Source: Bacteroidota bacterium (GTDB lineage Bacteria > Bacteroidota > Bacteroidia > Flavobacteriales_D > Crocinitomicaceae). From it: DNA of 64,000 nt. Numbering within the stretch: the stretch's first letter is position 1; every line of letters starts with the position of its first letter. A program made the position numbers and the translations under genes. Shown here piece after piece: positions 34,273-43,107 of the stretch. The notes beneath the pieces were generated by a model. That model ran no database searches, was not told where the DNA came from, and saw nothing but the letters and a program-made list of their open reading frames with translations. The stretch is taken from positions 62,001-126,000 of the forward strand of contig JASBTZ010000013.1 in NCBI GenBank assembly GCA_030148165.1, read 5' to 3'.

Positions 34273-36822
34273 ATGGAAAAGAATCTAATTTACATACCCA
34301 TTGGATTAGCTGTATTAGGATTGCTATTCATGTTAATCAAAATGTCTTGGGTAAAGAAGCAAAGTCCTGGAAATGAGAAGATGCAAGGTATTTCAAAAAG
34401 CATTAAAGAAGGTGCGATGGCATTCCTTAGTGCGGAATACAGACTACTTGCAATTTTTGTTGTAATCGCATCCGGAGCACTTTACGGAATTTCTTATATC
34501 GTTCCTACTACTCACTGGTTGATCGTTCCGGCATTCATTATCGGTGCGGTATTCTCAGCTGTGGCTGGAAACATCGGTATGCGTATAGCAACTGAAGCAA
34601 ACGCCCGAACAACTGAAGCGGCCAGAACAAGCCTTCCAAAAGCGCTGAAAGTATCATTTAGTGGTGGTACTGTTATGGGACTTGGTGTTGCTGGTCTTGC
34701 TGTATTAGGATTGAGTTTATTCTTTATGGTATTTGCTCGACAATTCATGACAGGAGGACACTTCTACAATCAAATGACAATGGTGCTTGAGGCATTAGCA
34801 GGATTCTCATTAGGTGCTGAATCGATTGCACTTTTCGCACGTGTTGGTGGTGGTATTTATACAAAAGCTGCTGACGTTGGAGCTGACCTTGTTGGTAAAG
34901 TTGAGGCAGGTATTCCTGAAGATGATCCTCGTAACCCGGCAACTATTGCTGATAACGTAGGCGATAACGTGGGAGACGTTGCAGGAATGGGAGCTGATCT
35001 TTTCGGTTCTTATGTAGCGACAGTTCTTGCATCGATGGTATTGGGTAACTACATCATCCGTGACATGTCAACTGAAGCAGGTCATCAGTTTACGGATGCT
35101 TTCAGAGGAATGGGACCTATCCTTCTTCCTATCATGATTGCAGGTGTAGGAATTGTAGCATCGATCATAGGTACTTTCCTAGTACGTATTAAGAGCAACG
35201 ATGCCAAAGAAGCAGATGTACAACGATCATTAAACTTTGGTAACATTACTGCGATCATCATCTCTGCTGCTGCAGGATGGTTCCTGGTCCAGTGGTTACT
35301 TCCTGAGACTATTAATATGCAATTCTTCGGTGAAGATGAATTCAGAGCTGTTCCATCACGTCATATTTTCTACGCAACATTGGTAGGACTTGGTGTTGGA
35401 TATTTGATCTCATTCTTTACAGAATATTATACAGCACTTGGTAAGAAGCCGGTTCTTGATATCGTTAGAAACTCTTCAACAGGAGCTGCAACAAACATCA
35501 TCGCTGGTTTAGCGACCGGGATGATTTCAACATTCTCTTCCGTTCTTCTTTTCGCTGCAGCGATTTGGGGATCTTATGCACTTGGCGGATTCTACGGAGT
35601 GGCAATCGCTGCTTCTGCTATGATGGCCACGACTGCTATGCAATTGGCTATTGACGCATTCGGACCAATTGCTGATAATGCAGGTGGAGTTGCTGAGATG
35701 TCTGAGCTTCCTGATGAGGTACGTGAAAGAACAGATATTCTTGATTCAGTTGGTAATACTACGGCAGCTGTTGGTAAAGGATTCGCTATTGCATCTGCGG
35801 CACTTACAGCACTTGCATTGTTTGCTGCTTATGTAACGTTTACCGGGATTGATGGAATTAACATCTTTAAAGCTCCAGTACTTGCTGCACTATTCATTGG
35901 TGGAATGGTACCGGTAGTATTCTCTGCTTTAGCCATGAAATCAGTTGGTAAAGCAGCGATGGAAATGGTGAAAGAAGTACGTCGTCAGTTCAAAGAAATT
36001 CCGGGTATTATGGAAGGAACAGGAACTCCGGAGTATGGTAAATGTGTTGAGATATCTACCAGAGCTGCCTTAAGAGAAATGATGCTTCCAGGAGCTCTTA
36101 CTATCCTTACACCATTGATCATTGGTCTTGGTACCGGATTGATTTCAGGTAACTGGCCAATGGCAGCTGAGGTGCTTGGTGGATATATGGCAGGTGTTGC
36201 TGTATCCGGTGTACTTTGGGCGATCTTCCAGAACAATGCAGGAGGTGCATGGGATAACGCTAAGAAGTCTTTCGAGGCTGGAGTTGAAATTGATGGTGAG
36301 ATGACGTACAAAGGATCTGATGCTCACAAAGCAGCGGTTACAGGAGACACAGTTGGTGATCCATTTAAAGATACCTCTGGTCCATCCATGAACATTTTGA
36401 TCAAATTGACTTGTCTTGTTGGACTTGTTATCGCACCTATCATGGGTGATGGTCATGGAGGAAACGAAGGACATACAGGTGCTTCTTGTAAAGCAAAAAC
36501 AGAATGTCACAAATATTCTTGTGGAGACAAAAAGTCTTGTCACGGAAAGAAATCTTGTCACGGAAAGAAGTCTTGTCACGGAAAGAAAGATTGCAAAAAA
36601 TCATGTGAAGGTATGATGGGATGCAAAAAAGGTGCTGATTGTACAGATGATGCTTGTAAAGCGCATATGATCGGACCTTGTGATCTGCGTGAATGTTCCA
36701 AATTGACAAAAGCAGAGTGCGAAGCGAAGTGTAAAGAACTTGGATGTTCGGAAGAACAAACAGCAGCTTGTCTCGCTCACTATGATGCTGATGGAAATTT
36801 CATGATGAAGGGTCATCACTAA
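34273..36822 (+). CDS. hppA: Membrane-bound ion-pumping pyrophosphatase with Cys-rich tail
   Basis: An 849-residue polytopic protein. Residues about 1-723 are a membrane pyrophosphatase that couples PPi hydrolysis to proton or sodium export: [40 protein letters not shown] and [12 protein letters not shown]-type loops are diagnostic. Ala in [10 protein letters not shown] marks the potassium-dependent group; the ion pumped cannot be told by eye. The last 125 residues are an unusual tail with 17 Cys, 10 His and many Lys, including three exact SCHGKK units. The family's termini face the periplasm, so the tail may bind metal there. A strong promoter precedes the gene and a terminator follows. Confidence 0.95.
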   Translation: MEKNLIYIPIGLAVLGLLFMLIKMSWVKKQSPGNEKMQGISKSIKEGAMAFLSAEYRLLAIFVVIASGALYGISYIVPTTHWLIVPAFIIGAVFSAVAGNIGMRIATEANARTTEAARTSLPKALKVSFSGGTVMGLGVAGLAVLGLSLFFMVFARQFMTGGHFYNQMTMVLEALAGFSLGAESIALFARVGGGIYTKAADVGADLVGKVEAGIPEDDPRNPATIADNVGDNVGDVAGMGADLFGSYVATVLASMVLGNYIIRDMSTEAGHQFTDAFRGMGPILLPIMIAGVGIVASIIGTFLVRIKSNDAKEADVQRSLNFGNITAIIISAAAGWFLVQWLLPETINMQFFGEDEFRAVPSRHIFYATLVGLGVGYLISFFTEYYTALGKKPVLDIVRNSSTGAATNIIAGLATGMISTFSSVLLFAAAIWGSYALGGFYGVAIAASAMMATTAMQLAIDAFGPIADNAGGVAEMSELPDEVRERTDILDSVGNTTAAVGKGFAIASAALTALALFAAYVTFTGIDGINIFKAPVLAALFIGGMVPVVFSALAMKSVGKAAMEMVKEVRRQFKEIPGIMEGTGTPEYGKCVEISTRAALREMMLPGALTILTPLIIGLGTGLISGNWPMAAEVLGGYMAGVAVSGVLWAIFQNNAGGAWDNAKKSFEAGVEIDGEMTYKGSDAHKAAVTGDTVGDPFKDTSGPSMNILIKLTCLVGLVIAPIMGDGHGGNEGHTGASCKAKTECHKYSCGDKKSCHGKKSCHGKKSCHGKKDCKKSCEGMMGCKKGADCTDDACKAHMIGPCDLRECSKLTKAECEAKCKELGCSEEQTAACLAHYDADGNFMMKGHH
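36535..36588 (+). repeat. Three 18-bp tandem repeats in the hppA tail
   Basis: Three head-to-tail copies of tcttgtcacggaaagaar (18 bp), differing only in the last base, encode the SCHGKK units. They lie inside the cysteine-rich tail and are in frame. Confidence 0.9.
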
Positions 36823-36851
36823 AAAAATAACCTAACCCATATCATACGATG

Positions 36852-36884
36852 AAAGCGTCGATCCATTTGTTCGACGCTTTTTTT
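36852..36884 (+). terminator. Intrinsic terminator after hppA
   Basis: AAAGCGTCGA and TCGACGCTTT form a perfect 10-bp stem with a 9-base loop, followed by TTTT. It begins 30 bases after the hppA stop. Confidence 0.88.
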
Positions 36885-36947
36885 ATTTTCGTGTTCAACT
36901 ATGATTAGTTCTAAGTATTATCATTAATTTATGGTGAATGTTCAAAG

Positions 36948-38264
36948 ATGACGGTCTTATATTGGTTTCTTAAACGTATTTTCCCTCTTTCATTAAGAGC
37001 CTTTTTCGGGCAGTTTACGACGAAGAGCTATGATTTGGTTCCAGTCAATGATCCAATAATTTTTGTGTCAAACCACCCCAGCGCTCTTTTAGATCCGCTC
37101 GTTTGTGGCATCGCGATTCATACACCAATACATTTTCTCGGTAGAGCAGATCTGTTCAAAAACCCTATAGTTGGAAGTCTTTTGAGGAAAAGTCACATGT
37201 GGCCAATATATAGAGATGTTGACGGAAAAAGTTCTTTAGAAAAAAACAACATTGTTTTTGATCAATGTTATCGCTCTTTAAAAAACGGAGGTCCAATATT
37301 GCTTTATGGTGAAGGAGTTACCGATGAAAGATTTATAAGAAGAGTTAAAAGAATTAAAAAGGGTGCAGCAAGAATCGCATTTGGAGCGGAAGAAGCGTAC
37401 GATTTTAAAATGGGTTTAAAAATTGTGCCTGTTGGCCTGAATTATTCAAATCCCGAAAAAATCAATACCGATTTACTAGTCCATTTCGGAACACCAATTG
37501 ATGTAAAAGACTATGAAGCTATATATAAAAAATCGCCATCCAAAGGAATGCTTAGTCTAACTCGAAAGGTTGAAGAAGGCGTCCTCGAGGTTTCGATTCA
37601 CATTGAAAATATTGAAGAGACGAAAGCGTTTGAACAGATACTTATGCTATATGAGAATTCTCTGCACTATCATAAAAGCGATGGAGCGGTTGACTTAGAT
37701 GAAAGGTGGATAAAAACAAAAGAACTTTCCCAAAAGATTAACGATAGTGATAAGGAGGCAAAAGATCGGATATTTCAACTCGTTTCAAATTTCTGGAATA
37801 AGTTATCCGTTAATGGAGAGGAATTATACATCGTAAAGGAATTAAATGGCAAGCGTACTAAAAGAATTTTTGACTTAGTAGAATTAATACTTGGTCTACC
37901 CTTTGCTTTAATTGGAGTAATATTAAACCTCCCTGTTTTTTACTTACTTCATATACTCCCTGGCATCTTCACAAGGCGTATTTGTTTTCATTCGGGATTA
38001 AGGATTGCGCTTGGAACGGTCTTGATACCCTTATTCCTTTCCATCGAGTATTTAATTTTTAATCTCTTCTATCATATCCCTTACTTGTACCCCGCTTTAA
38101 TAATCGGTGGCATATCAATGGGGATTTATGCTATTAAGTTTCGAGCTGTTTTAGGGCGTACTATTATGAAATCTCGAGCGATAAAGAAACTGAAAAAAGT
38201 GGATAGTTTCGAATTAAAAACGTCCTACGATCAGATACTGAATGAACTGGAAAATCTCAACTAA
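36948..38264 (+). CDS. PlsC-type acyltransferase with extra C-terminal membrane part
   Basis: A 438-residue protein. The N-terminal acyltransferase domain has the HX4D motif NHPSALLD (about 43-50), LLYGEGVTDE as the substrate-binding motif, and VPVGLNY. It resembles 1-acylglycerol-3-phosphate acyltransferases, which build phosphatidic acid or transfer acyl groups to other lipids. A helical segment (about 200-310) and three or four C-terminal membrane helices (about 315-400; LVELILGLPFALIGVIL) are additional to the basic PlsC. The acceptor is unknown. The DNA is visibly more A/T-rich than hppA. Its stop abuts the convergent VOC gene. Confidence 0.85.
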   Translation: MTVLYWFLKRIFPLSLRAFFGQFTTKSYDLVPVNDPIIFVSNHPSALLDPLVCGIAIHTPIHFLGRADLFKNPIVGSLLRKSHMWPIYRDVDGKSSLEKNNIVFDQCYRSLKNGGPILLYGEGVTDERFIRRVKRIKKGAARIAFGAEEAYDFKMGLKIVPVGLNYSNPEKINTDLLVHFGTPIDVKDYEAIYKKSPSKGMLSLTRKVEEGVLEVSIHIENIEETKAFEQILMLYENSLHYHKSDGAVDLDERWIKTKELSQKINDSDKEAKDRIFQLVSNFWNKLSVNGEELYIVKELNGKRTKRIFDLVELILGLPFALIGVILNLPVFYLLHILPGIFTRRICFHSGLRIALGTVLIPLFLSIEYLIFNLFYHIPYLYPALIIGGISMGIYAIKFRAVLGRTIMKSRAIKKLKKVDSFELKTSYDQILNELENLN

Positions 38265-39350
38265 TTATTTAGGATTCCTTTCCCAATAATTGTCCTTTAT
38301 ACGTGCAAACCTTGACATTTTCAGCAGCCAGGAAGGTATTGACTTATCCGGGTTTCGGCTTGAGAGTCTAAGGAAAATTCCCATTTTTTCTATGATTGGC
38401 ATTTTATATACCTCTGTAAATTCTATCAAGGTGCCATCCGGATCTTCCAGATAGGTACAGTGTACGTGTGTTTTCCCCATGTGGTGTTGATCAGAGGAAT
38501 CGCATGTGAAATTATAACCTGAGTATCCTAATTGTTTTTCAATCTGCTTCATTCCCCGAACATCAAATCCTAAATGAATAAATCCCGGGTCTCCCCATAT
38601 TCTGTCTTTAAAAATTGGCTTCGGTGTTCTATCCTGTACTTGAAGCAACTCAATTTGTGTTGTTCCTATTATTTTAGAAAATGCTCCTTTAATAGGGTGT
38701 TTTTGTTGAAGGATACTGCGTTTAAATTGAGAATCACCGCCTGGGAATCCTTTAAGATCATCAAATACTCCTTCGGTCTCCAGAATTACTTCATCATAAC
38801 CCAAAGCGGCATAGAATTTTTTTGACTTATCTATATCAGAACAGCCAATACTACATCCGCAAACGCCCGCAGTATTTTGGGTGCCTTTCTTAAAGAAATC
38901 ATCAGATTCAATCAATTGAAAATGGAGATTTTCCGGACTCGACAGGTTCAATATTCGTCTTCCTAAACCATCTTGCAATATGTCACTGGTCTGGAATAAC
39001 TCAGCTTTGATAAACTCATTCGCCACATCATTGAAACGGTCAGAACAAACTTTAATCTGACAATTAAATATTCCTAAATCTCCTAACTGCACTTCAAAAT
39101 CAGGTTTTCTCGGTGTGGTTGAACGCAACTCTACAAGTTCAATAGCTGTACCTCCCTGAAGATTATAGATCATTGCGGCTCTTTTATTAACCGTTTTATT
39201 ATTGGTATAAAGATCCATCAATGGGGCTTCTGCTACAGAGTCAAACATGGGAATATCATAACCAAAATACTCCTTCATCCACTTCCATGTACTTACTAGG
39301 TTGGTAGTTCCAATGCCAATGTGTTGTAATCCATTAATTTGTCCTTTCAT
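38265..39350 (-). CDS. VOC family protein with two modules
   Basis: A 361-residue protein with two vicinal-oxygen-chelate modules (about 1-150 and 155-310). Metal-ligand-like parts are LQHIGIGTTN and AIELVEL in the first, and CSDIDKSKKFY, GFIHLGFDV and GTLIEFTEV in the second. It resembles glyoxalase/dioxygenase-type metal enzymes, but the reaction cannot be told. I use the ATG at 39350, which overlaps the stop of the SDR gene (TAATG); an in-frame ATG at 39374 would add eight residues. Co-transcribed with the SDR upstream. Confidence 0.8.
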   Translation of the reverse strand: MKGQINGLQHIGIGTTNLVSTWKWMKEYFGYDIPMFDSVAEAPLMDLYTNNKTVNKRAAMIYNLQGGTAIELVELRSTTPRKPDFEVQLGDLGIFNCQIKVCSDRFNDVANEFIKAELFQTSDILQDGLGRRILNLSSPENLHFQLIESDDFFKKGTQNTAGVCGCSIGCSDIDKSKKFYAALGYDEVILETEGVFDDLKGFPGGDSQFKRSILQQKHPIKGAFSKIIGTTQIELLQVQDRTPKPIFKDRIWGDPGFIHLGFDVRGMKQIEKQLGYSGYNFTCDSSDQHHMGKTHVHCTYLEDPDGTLIEFTEVYKMPIIEKMGIFLRLSSRNPDKSIPSWLLKMSRFARIKDNYWERNPK

Positions 39351-40351
39351 TACTTCCTTTCCCTTTTTATCCATTCAATTGTCTGTTCCATAGCTTCATG
39401 CAAGGATGTTGGATTGTAACCTAATTCTTCTTTTGCCTTACTAAGATCCGTTGCCCAGTTATGTCTAATCTTATTAGTCCATCCCCAGGTTATCACCGGA
39501 TTAAATTTAAACAACTTAGCCAGAGCGCCGACAAAAATAGCGTATGCTGAGATTAAAAAGAATGGAATTTTGACAAGTCTTTGTTTCTTTCCCGTAATCC
39601 GATCAACCTCATTAAACAATTCCGTGAATGAAGCGTTAAATGAACCAATCAAATACGCTTCACCAGGTCTGCCATTTTCCATCGCCAATATGTGTCCTTG
39701 AACCACATCTCTGATAAATGCATAGTTACCTATAGCATTGCCTCTACCTATTTGAATCTTCCATCTTCCTCCAACATATTTCTTGAGAATTTTAGAAACT
39801 ATACTTCCATCAGTAAGTAAACTTCCTGGTCCAAAAATTCTAGTTGGACAAACCAAGCGAATATTAGCTCCTTTCGCTATGTATTCTTGAACTCTTTCGT
39901 TCATCAGGGCTTTAGAGCGTTCATAATCATCAAAAAAATTAACCCACCTTTCCTGAGTTTCTGTTACTAAGTCACCTTTTCGGGCAGGTCCAATTGCCCC
40001 AGCTGATGAAGTAATAACGATATCATTAATTCCTTCAATCATTGCAACTTCGATTAAATTCATGGTTCCTTCAACATTTGTCTTGTAATAAAGCGAAGGA
40101 TCCTTGCTCCAACTTTTAGATAAAGCGGCGACATGATAAATTTGAGCGCAATTTTTAACGGCCTCTGATAAACTGTCCTTATCTAGGATATCTCCCTTAA
40201 CCAATTCAATATTAGGGTTATCGGACCAATCATTGTGACACTTGAATCTATAGAGTGCTCTTACTTGCCTTCCGTGAGAAACCAATTCCTCGACAATTTG
40301 ACCTCCCAGATAGCCACAAGCTCCAGTAACTAACACTTTCATTTGATTCAT
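39350..40351 (-). CDS. NAD-dependent epimerase/dehydratase (3-beta-HSD-like SDR)
   Basis: A 333-residue extended SDR. The NAD-binding motif is GACGYLG (Cys for the usual Thr), the catalytic triad is Ser in SSAGAIG and YERSK, and the substrate part has PTRIFGPGS. A hydrophobic stretch near 255-275 (FFLISAYAIFVGALAKLF) resembles membrane-associated 3-beta-hydroxysteroid dehydrogenase or HpnA-like members, though sugar epimerases are not excluded. The TAATG overlap couples it to the VOC protein. Start at 40351 (an ATG at 40342 also exists). Confidence 0.83.
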   Translation of the reverse strand: MNQMKVLVTGACGYLGGQIVEELVSHGRQVRALYRFKCHNDWSDNPNIELVKGDILDKDSLSEAVKNCAQIYHVAALSKSWSKDPSLYYKTNVEGTMNLIEVAMIEGINDIVITSSAGAIGPARKGDLVTETQERWVNFFDDYERSKALMNERVQEYIAKGANIRLVCPTRIFGPGSLLTDGSIVSKILKKYVGGRWKIQIGRGNAIGNYAFIRDVVQGHILAMENGRPGEAYLIGSFNASFTELFNEVDRITGKKQRLVKIPFFLISAYAIFVGALAKLFKFNPVITWGWTNKIRHNWATDLSKAKEELGYNPTSLHEAMEQTIEWIKRERK

Positions 40352-40523
40352 TTAAGACTAAAATAATACTAACATTCTATGTCCTGACTTGTTTAACGAA
40401 TTTATTTGATAGCGCATACATTTTACTCTGATGAACCAATCACATATATTCTCACTTTTGATTATTCATTTTCGTTAACTGTAACTAAAACATCAGTCAA
40501 ACTGTTTTTCTAGTTGTCTAAAT

Positions 40524-41408
40524 ATGCGGAACATACTGATCATATTCTTAATTCCAATATCGTGTATTGGTCAACAGGATCCATTAAGCGGGCTCTACTG
40601 GAATAATTACGCTCATTATAATCCAGCAACAAGTGGTCTGGAAAATCAATATGATGGTTACGTTAGCTATAGGAATCAGTGGCAGGGGGTGAATGGTGCT
40701 CCTGTCACGCTATTTGCCAATGCGAATACCTGTTTAAAGGAACATCATGGTCTCGGAATCAATTATATATACGATAAGATTGGATTTACTGCCTCTCAAA
40801 TTCTTAACGCAAACTATAATTATCAGTTTCTTCTCAAAAATGAACAAAAGTTATCGCTTGGGGCTGCTGCCGGAATAGATATGTGGACCCTTAATCCGGA
40901 ATGGATTCCTCCCCAAACATTAAACGATCCGACATTGCCCGGTGCTCAAACCAATTATTATCCCAATTTCAATGCTGGAATCGCGTATTTATCAAAGGCG
41001 ATTTATGTAGGTGCTGGATTTAACCATTTGAATCAAAGTCGCTCTGGTGAGGTTTACATTCGGATGCTACACAGTTATTTCCATACCAGATTTAAGCTTG
41101 CTCTTGGACCGCAATCAGACTTTAACAAAAGGGCTTATATATGCATTTCAGGTATACTTCGAACGGACTGGATCAAATCGGCAGCAGATTTTGATGTTCG
41201 CGTTGTATTGCTCAAAAACAGATTATGGGTTGGCGGCGGATATCGAACAACGAAAACAATGAAGCTGCATCTTGCCTGGGACTTTAAAGAAAAGTATCGC
41301 ATAGCCTATGGGTTTGAAAATTTTGGAGCGTTCGACAAGCTAGATACCAGCACCCATGAATTCACCATTGGATTTAAAATTCCCTATCAGAAAGGACAAG
41401 AGATGTAA
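40524..41408 (+). CDS. PorP/SprF family T9SS outer-membrane protein (copy 1)
   Basis: A 294-residue outer-membrane beta-barrel protein with a signal peptide (about 1-17, ending SCIGQQ). It has the family's N-terminal block NYAHYNPATSGLENQYDGYV, followed by YRNQWQGVNGAPVT and HHGLGINYIYDKIGFT. PorP/SprF proteins associate with the T9SS and hold or guide type B cargo such as the large proteins of this window. Usually one follows its cargo gene directly; here the preceding gene is unrelated. A paralogue starts 32 bases downstream. Confidence 0.9.
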   Translation: MRNILIIFLIPISCIGQQDPLSGLYWNNYAHYNPATSGLENQYDGYVSYRNQWQGVNGAPVTLFANANTCLKEHHGLGINYIYDKIGFTASQILNANYNYQFLLKNEQKLSLGAAAGIDMWTLNPEWIPPQTLNDPTLPGAQTNYYPNFNAGIAYLSKAIYVGAGFNHLNQSRSGEVYIRMLHSYFHTRFKLALGPQSDFNKRAYICISGILRTDWIKSAADFDVRVVLLKNRLWVGGGYRTTKTMKLHLAWDFKEKYRIAYGFENFGAFDKLDTSTHEFTIGFKIPYQKGQEM

Positions 41409-41440
41409 CAATTTACTACATGAATTTGTTCTAACTGTAT

Positions 41441-42289
41441 ATGCAAAAAGCACTAATCATCATATTTTTTCTTGGATGCTTCGGGGCCAACGCTCAGCTA
41501 CGAAACGCCTTCTTCTGGAATCAATACGCTTTAATTAATCCCGCGATGAGCGGTATCGAATACCAACATTTCGGTTTAGCTTCTTACCGGGAAGAACAAT
41601 CCGGCAAATACTTGAGCGCTACCGGACAATACAACACCATTTTGAAAGATCGTCATGGTCTGGGAATCAACTATGCTTACGACGAAAGAGGTTTGACCTT
41701 TTCCCATGCAGCAAATTTAAATTACAATTATCAACACGAATTCGATAATAAGCACGCCTCAAGAGTCTCGCTTGGGCTTGCGCTCGGTTATCTGCGATAT
41801 ACTTACAATTATGACATTATAACTTTTACCTATAATACGGGGGACCTTTTGCCAATAGAAGAAGTAGAACGTGATCGATTCAATTTGAATATGGGAGCTG
41901 CCTATAAAGATGATCGCTTCTTATTTGGTGTAGGCGTCAGACATTTATATACCAGCGGAAGAGGAGACTATTATGGTCCCGAAGCCATCTTCTACGGTAT
42001 AGGTCGATTTACTCAACAGATTTCTACGAAATGCTCACTGATCTTTGAGTCTTTGCTTCAGGTTGATCGATTTAATTTTGGGAGCACTGACTGGAGTATA
42101 CGAGTTCGTTTATGGGACAAACTTACTACAGGGTTAAATGCTCGTGATTTCAACACCTTTGGTGCACATATTCAATATGACATCATCGATCGAATTCGTA
42201 TTGGCTATTCATTCGAATACTTCACGACGACATTAAGCAGCTACCGAAATCCCACGCATGAGGTTATACTTGGAATTAAGATCCCCTAA
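41441..42289 (+). CDS. PorP/SprF family T9SS outer-membrane protein (copy 2)
   Basis: A 282-residue paralogue of the previous gene with signal peptide (about 1-18, ending GANAQL). Matching blocks are FFWNQYALINPAMSGIEYQHF and DRHGLGINYAYDERGLTF (each quoted in part). The two are clearly diverged, so this is an old duplication. It is predicted to be a beta-barrel in the outer membrane working with T9SS. The gene is last in this plus-strand pair; an imperfect hairpin follows the stop. Confidence 0.9.
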   Translation: MQKALIIIFFLGCFGANAQLRNAFFWNQYALINPAMSGIEYQHFGLASYREEQSGKYLSATGQYNTILKDRHGLGINYAYDERGLTFSHAANLNYNYQHEFDNKHASRVSLGLALGYLRYTYNYDIITFTYNTGDLLPIEEVERDRFNLNMGAAYKDDRFLFGVGVRHLYTSGRGDYYGPEAIFYGIGRFTQQISTKCSLIFESLLQVDRFNFGSTDWSIRVRLWDKLTTGLNARDFNTFGAHIQYDIIDRIRIGYSFEYFTTTLSSYRNPTHEVILGIKIP

Positions 42290-42299
42290 TCTATCTTTT

Positions 42300-42327
42300 A
42301 GTCTGTTTTATCCGGGATAAGCAGACT
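42300..42327. terminator. Imperfect hairpin between convergent genes, without a T-tract
   Basis: AGTCTG, TTATCC and their complements form a stem of about 12 bp with one small internal bulge and a tiny loop, between the convergent PorP/SprF and GT2 genes. There is no T-run after it on either strand, so terminator function is uncertain. Confidence 0.35.
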
Positions 42328-42369
42328 CCTGATGTTAATTCTTGGATTGCTTCTGACAGGCAGTTCAGG

Positions 42370-43092
42370 TTATTTAGCCCTGAACAAACCATATTTGAGG
42401 ATACAATAAATAGCCCGAAAACCATCTTTCCAGCCAATTTTTTTGCCTTCCTCATAGGTTCTCCCATAATAAGAGATCCCGATTTCATAAAATCGTATAT
42501 TCTTTACTCTGGACATCTTTGCGGTCACTTCAGGTTCAAAACCGAATCGTTTTTCCCGCAAATTTAGCGACTGGATCAATTCAGTACGGAAAAGCTTGTA
42601 GCATGTTTCCATGTCTGTAAGATTCAAATTGGTGAACATGTTTGAAAGGTTTGTAAGGAATTTATTACCTCTCGAATGCCAATAAAATAGGACCCGATGA
42701 GGATTGCCTCCAATAAAACGAGAACCGTAGACGACATCGGCAAAACCATCGAGCACTGGTTGCAAGAGCAAGTTATATTCGCTTGGATCATATTCAAGAT
42801 CAGCATCCTGAATGATCAGGTATTCACCACTTGCTTTGCTGATTCCTGTATGGAGCGCGGCTCCTTTGCCCATGTTTTTTTCATGTTCGAAATAATTGAT
42901 CTCAAGCTCAGGGTTTGATGTGATGTATTTTTCAATTGCTTCCTTCGTGTTGTCCTTCGAGAAATCGTTGACGATAATAATTTGCTTTTCGAGTCCCCCG
43001 ATCAGTTGTACAGCTTTGATCTTATCCAAAATAAGATGGATCGTTTGCTCTTCATTATAAGCGGGTACAATTATCGAGAGTTTGTTCGTCAT
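42370..43092 (-). CDS. Glycosyltransferase family 2 (DPM-like)
   Basis: A 240-residue cytoplasmic or peripheral GT2 with IIVPAYNEE at the start, VNDFSKDNT, the metal-binding QDADLEYDP (DxD-type), and VYGSRFIGG. The arrangement resembles dolichol/undecaprenyl-phosphate mannose or glucose synthases, which load a lipid carrier for membrane GT-C enzymes. No membrane helices are attached. The next gene on the same mRNA side (43108-44823) is a GT-C-like membrane protein, a plausible user of the carrier, and it lies 15 bases upstream in the same operon. Confidence 0.9.
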   Translation of the reverse strand: MTNKLSIIVPAYNEEQTIHLILDKIKAVQLIGGLEKQIIIVNDFSKDNTKEAIEKYITSNPELEINYFEHEKNMGKGAALHTGISKASGEYLIIQDADLEYDPSEYNLLLQPVLDGFADVVYGSRFIGGNPHRVLFYWHSRGNKFLTNLSNMFTNLNLTDMETCYKLFRTELIQSLNLREKRFGFEPEVTAKMSRVKNIRFYEIGISYYGRTYEEGKKIGWKDGFRAIYCILKYGLFRAK

Positions 43093-43107
43093 GTAATAAA
43101 TAATCAG

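Noticed and set aside
36145-36579. Minus-strand open frames opposite the hppA tail (for example 144 residues)
   Set aside because: The repeats and the plus-strand frame explain them; on the minus strand the repeat gives only Thr/Arg/Leu/Phe runs, with no promoter or family match.
42291-42488. 65-residue minus-strand open frame overlapping the GT2 gene end
   Set aside because: It is out of frame with a clearly real GT2 and has no recognisable content.
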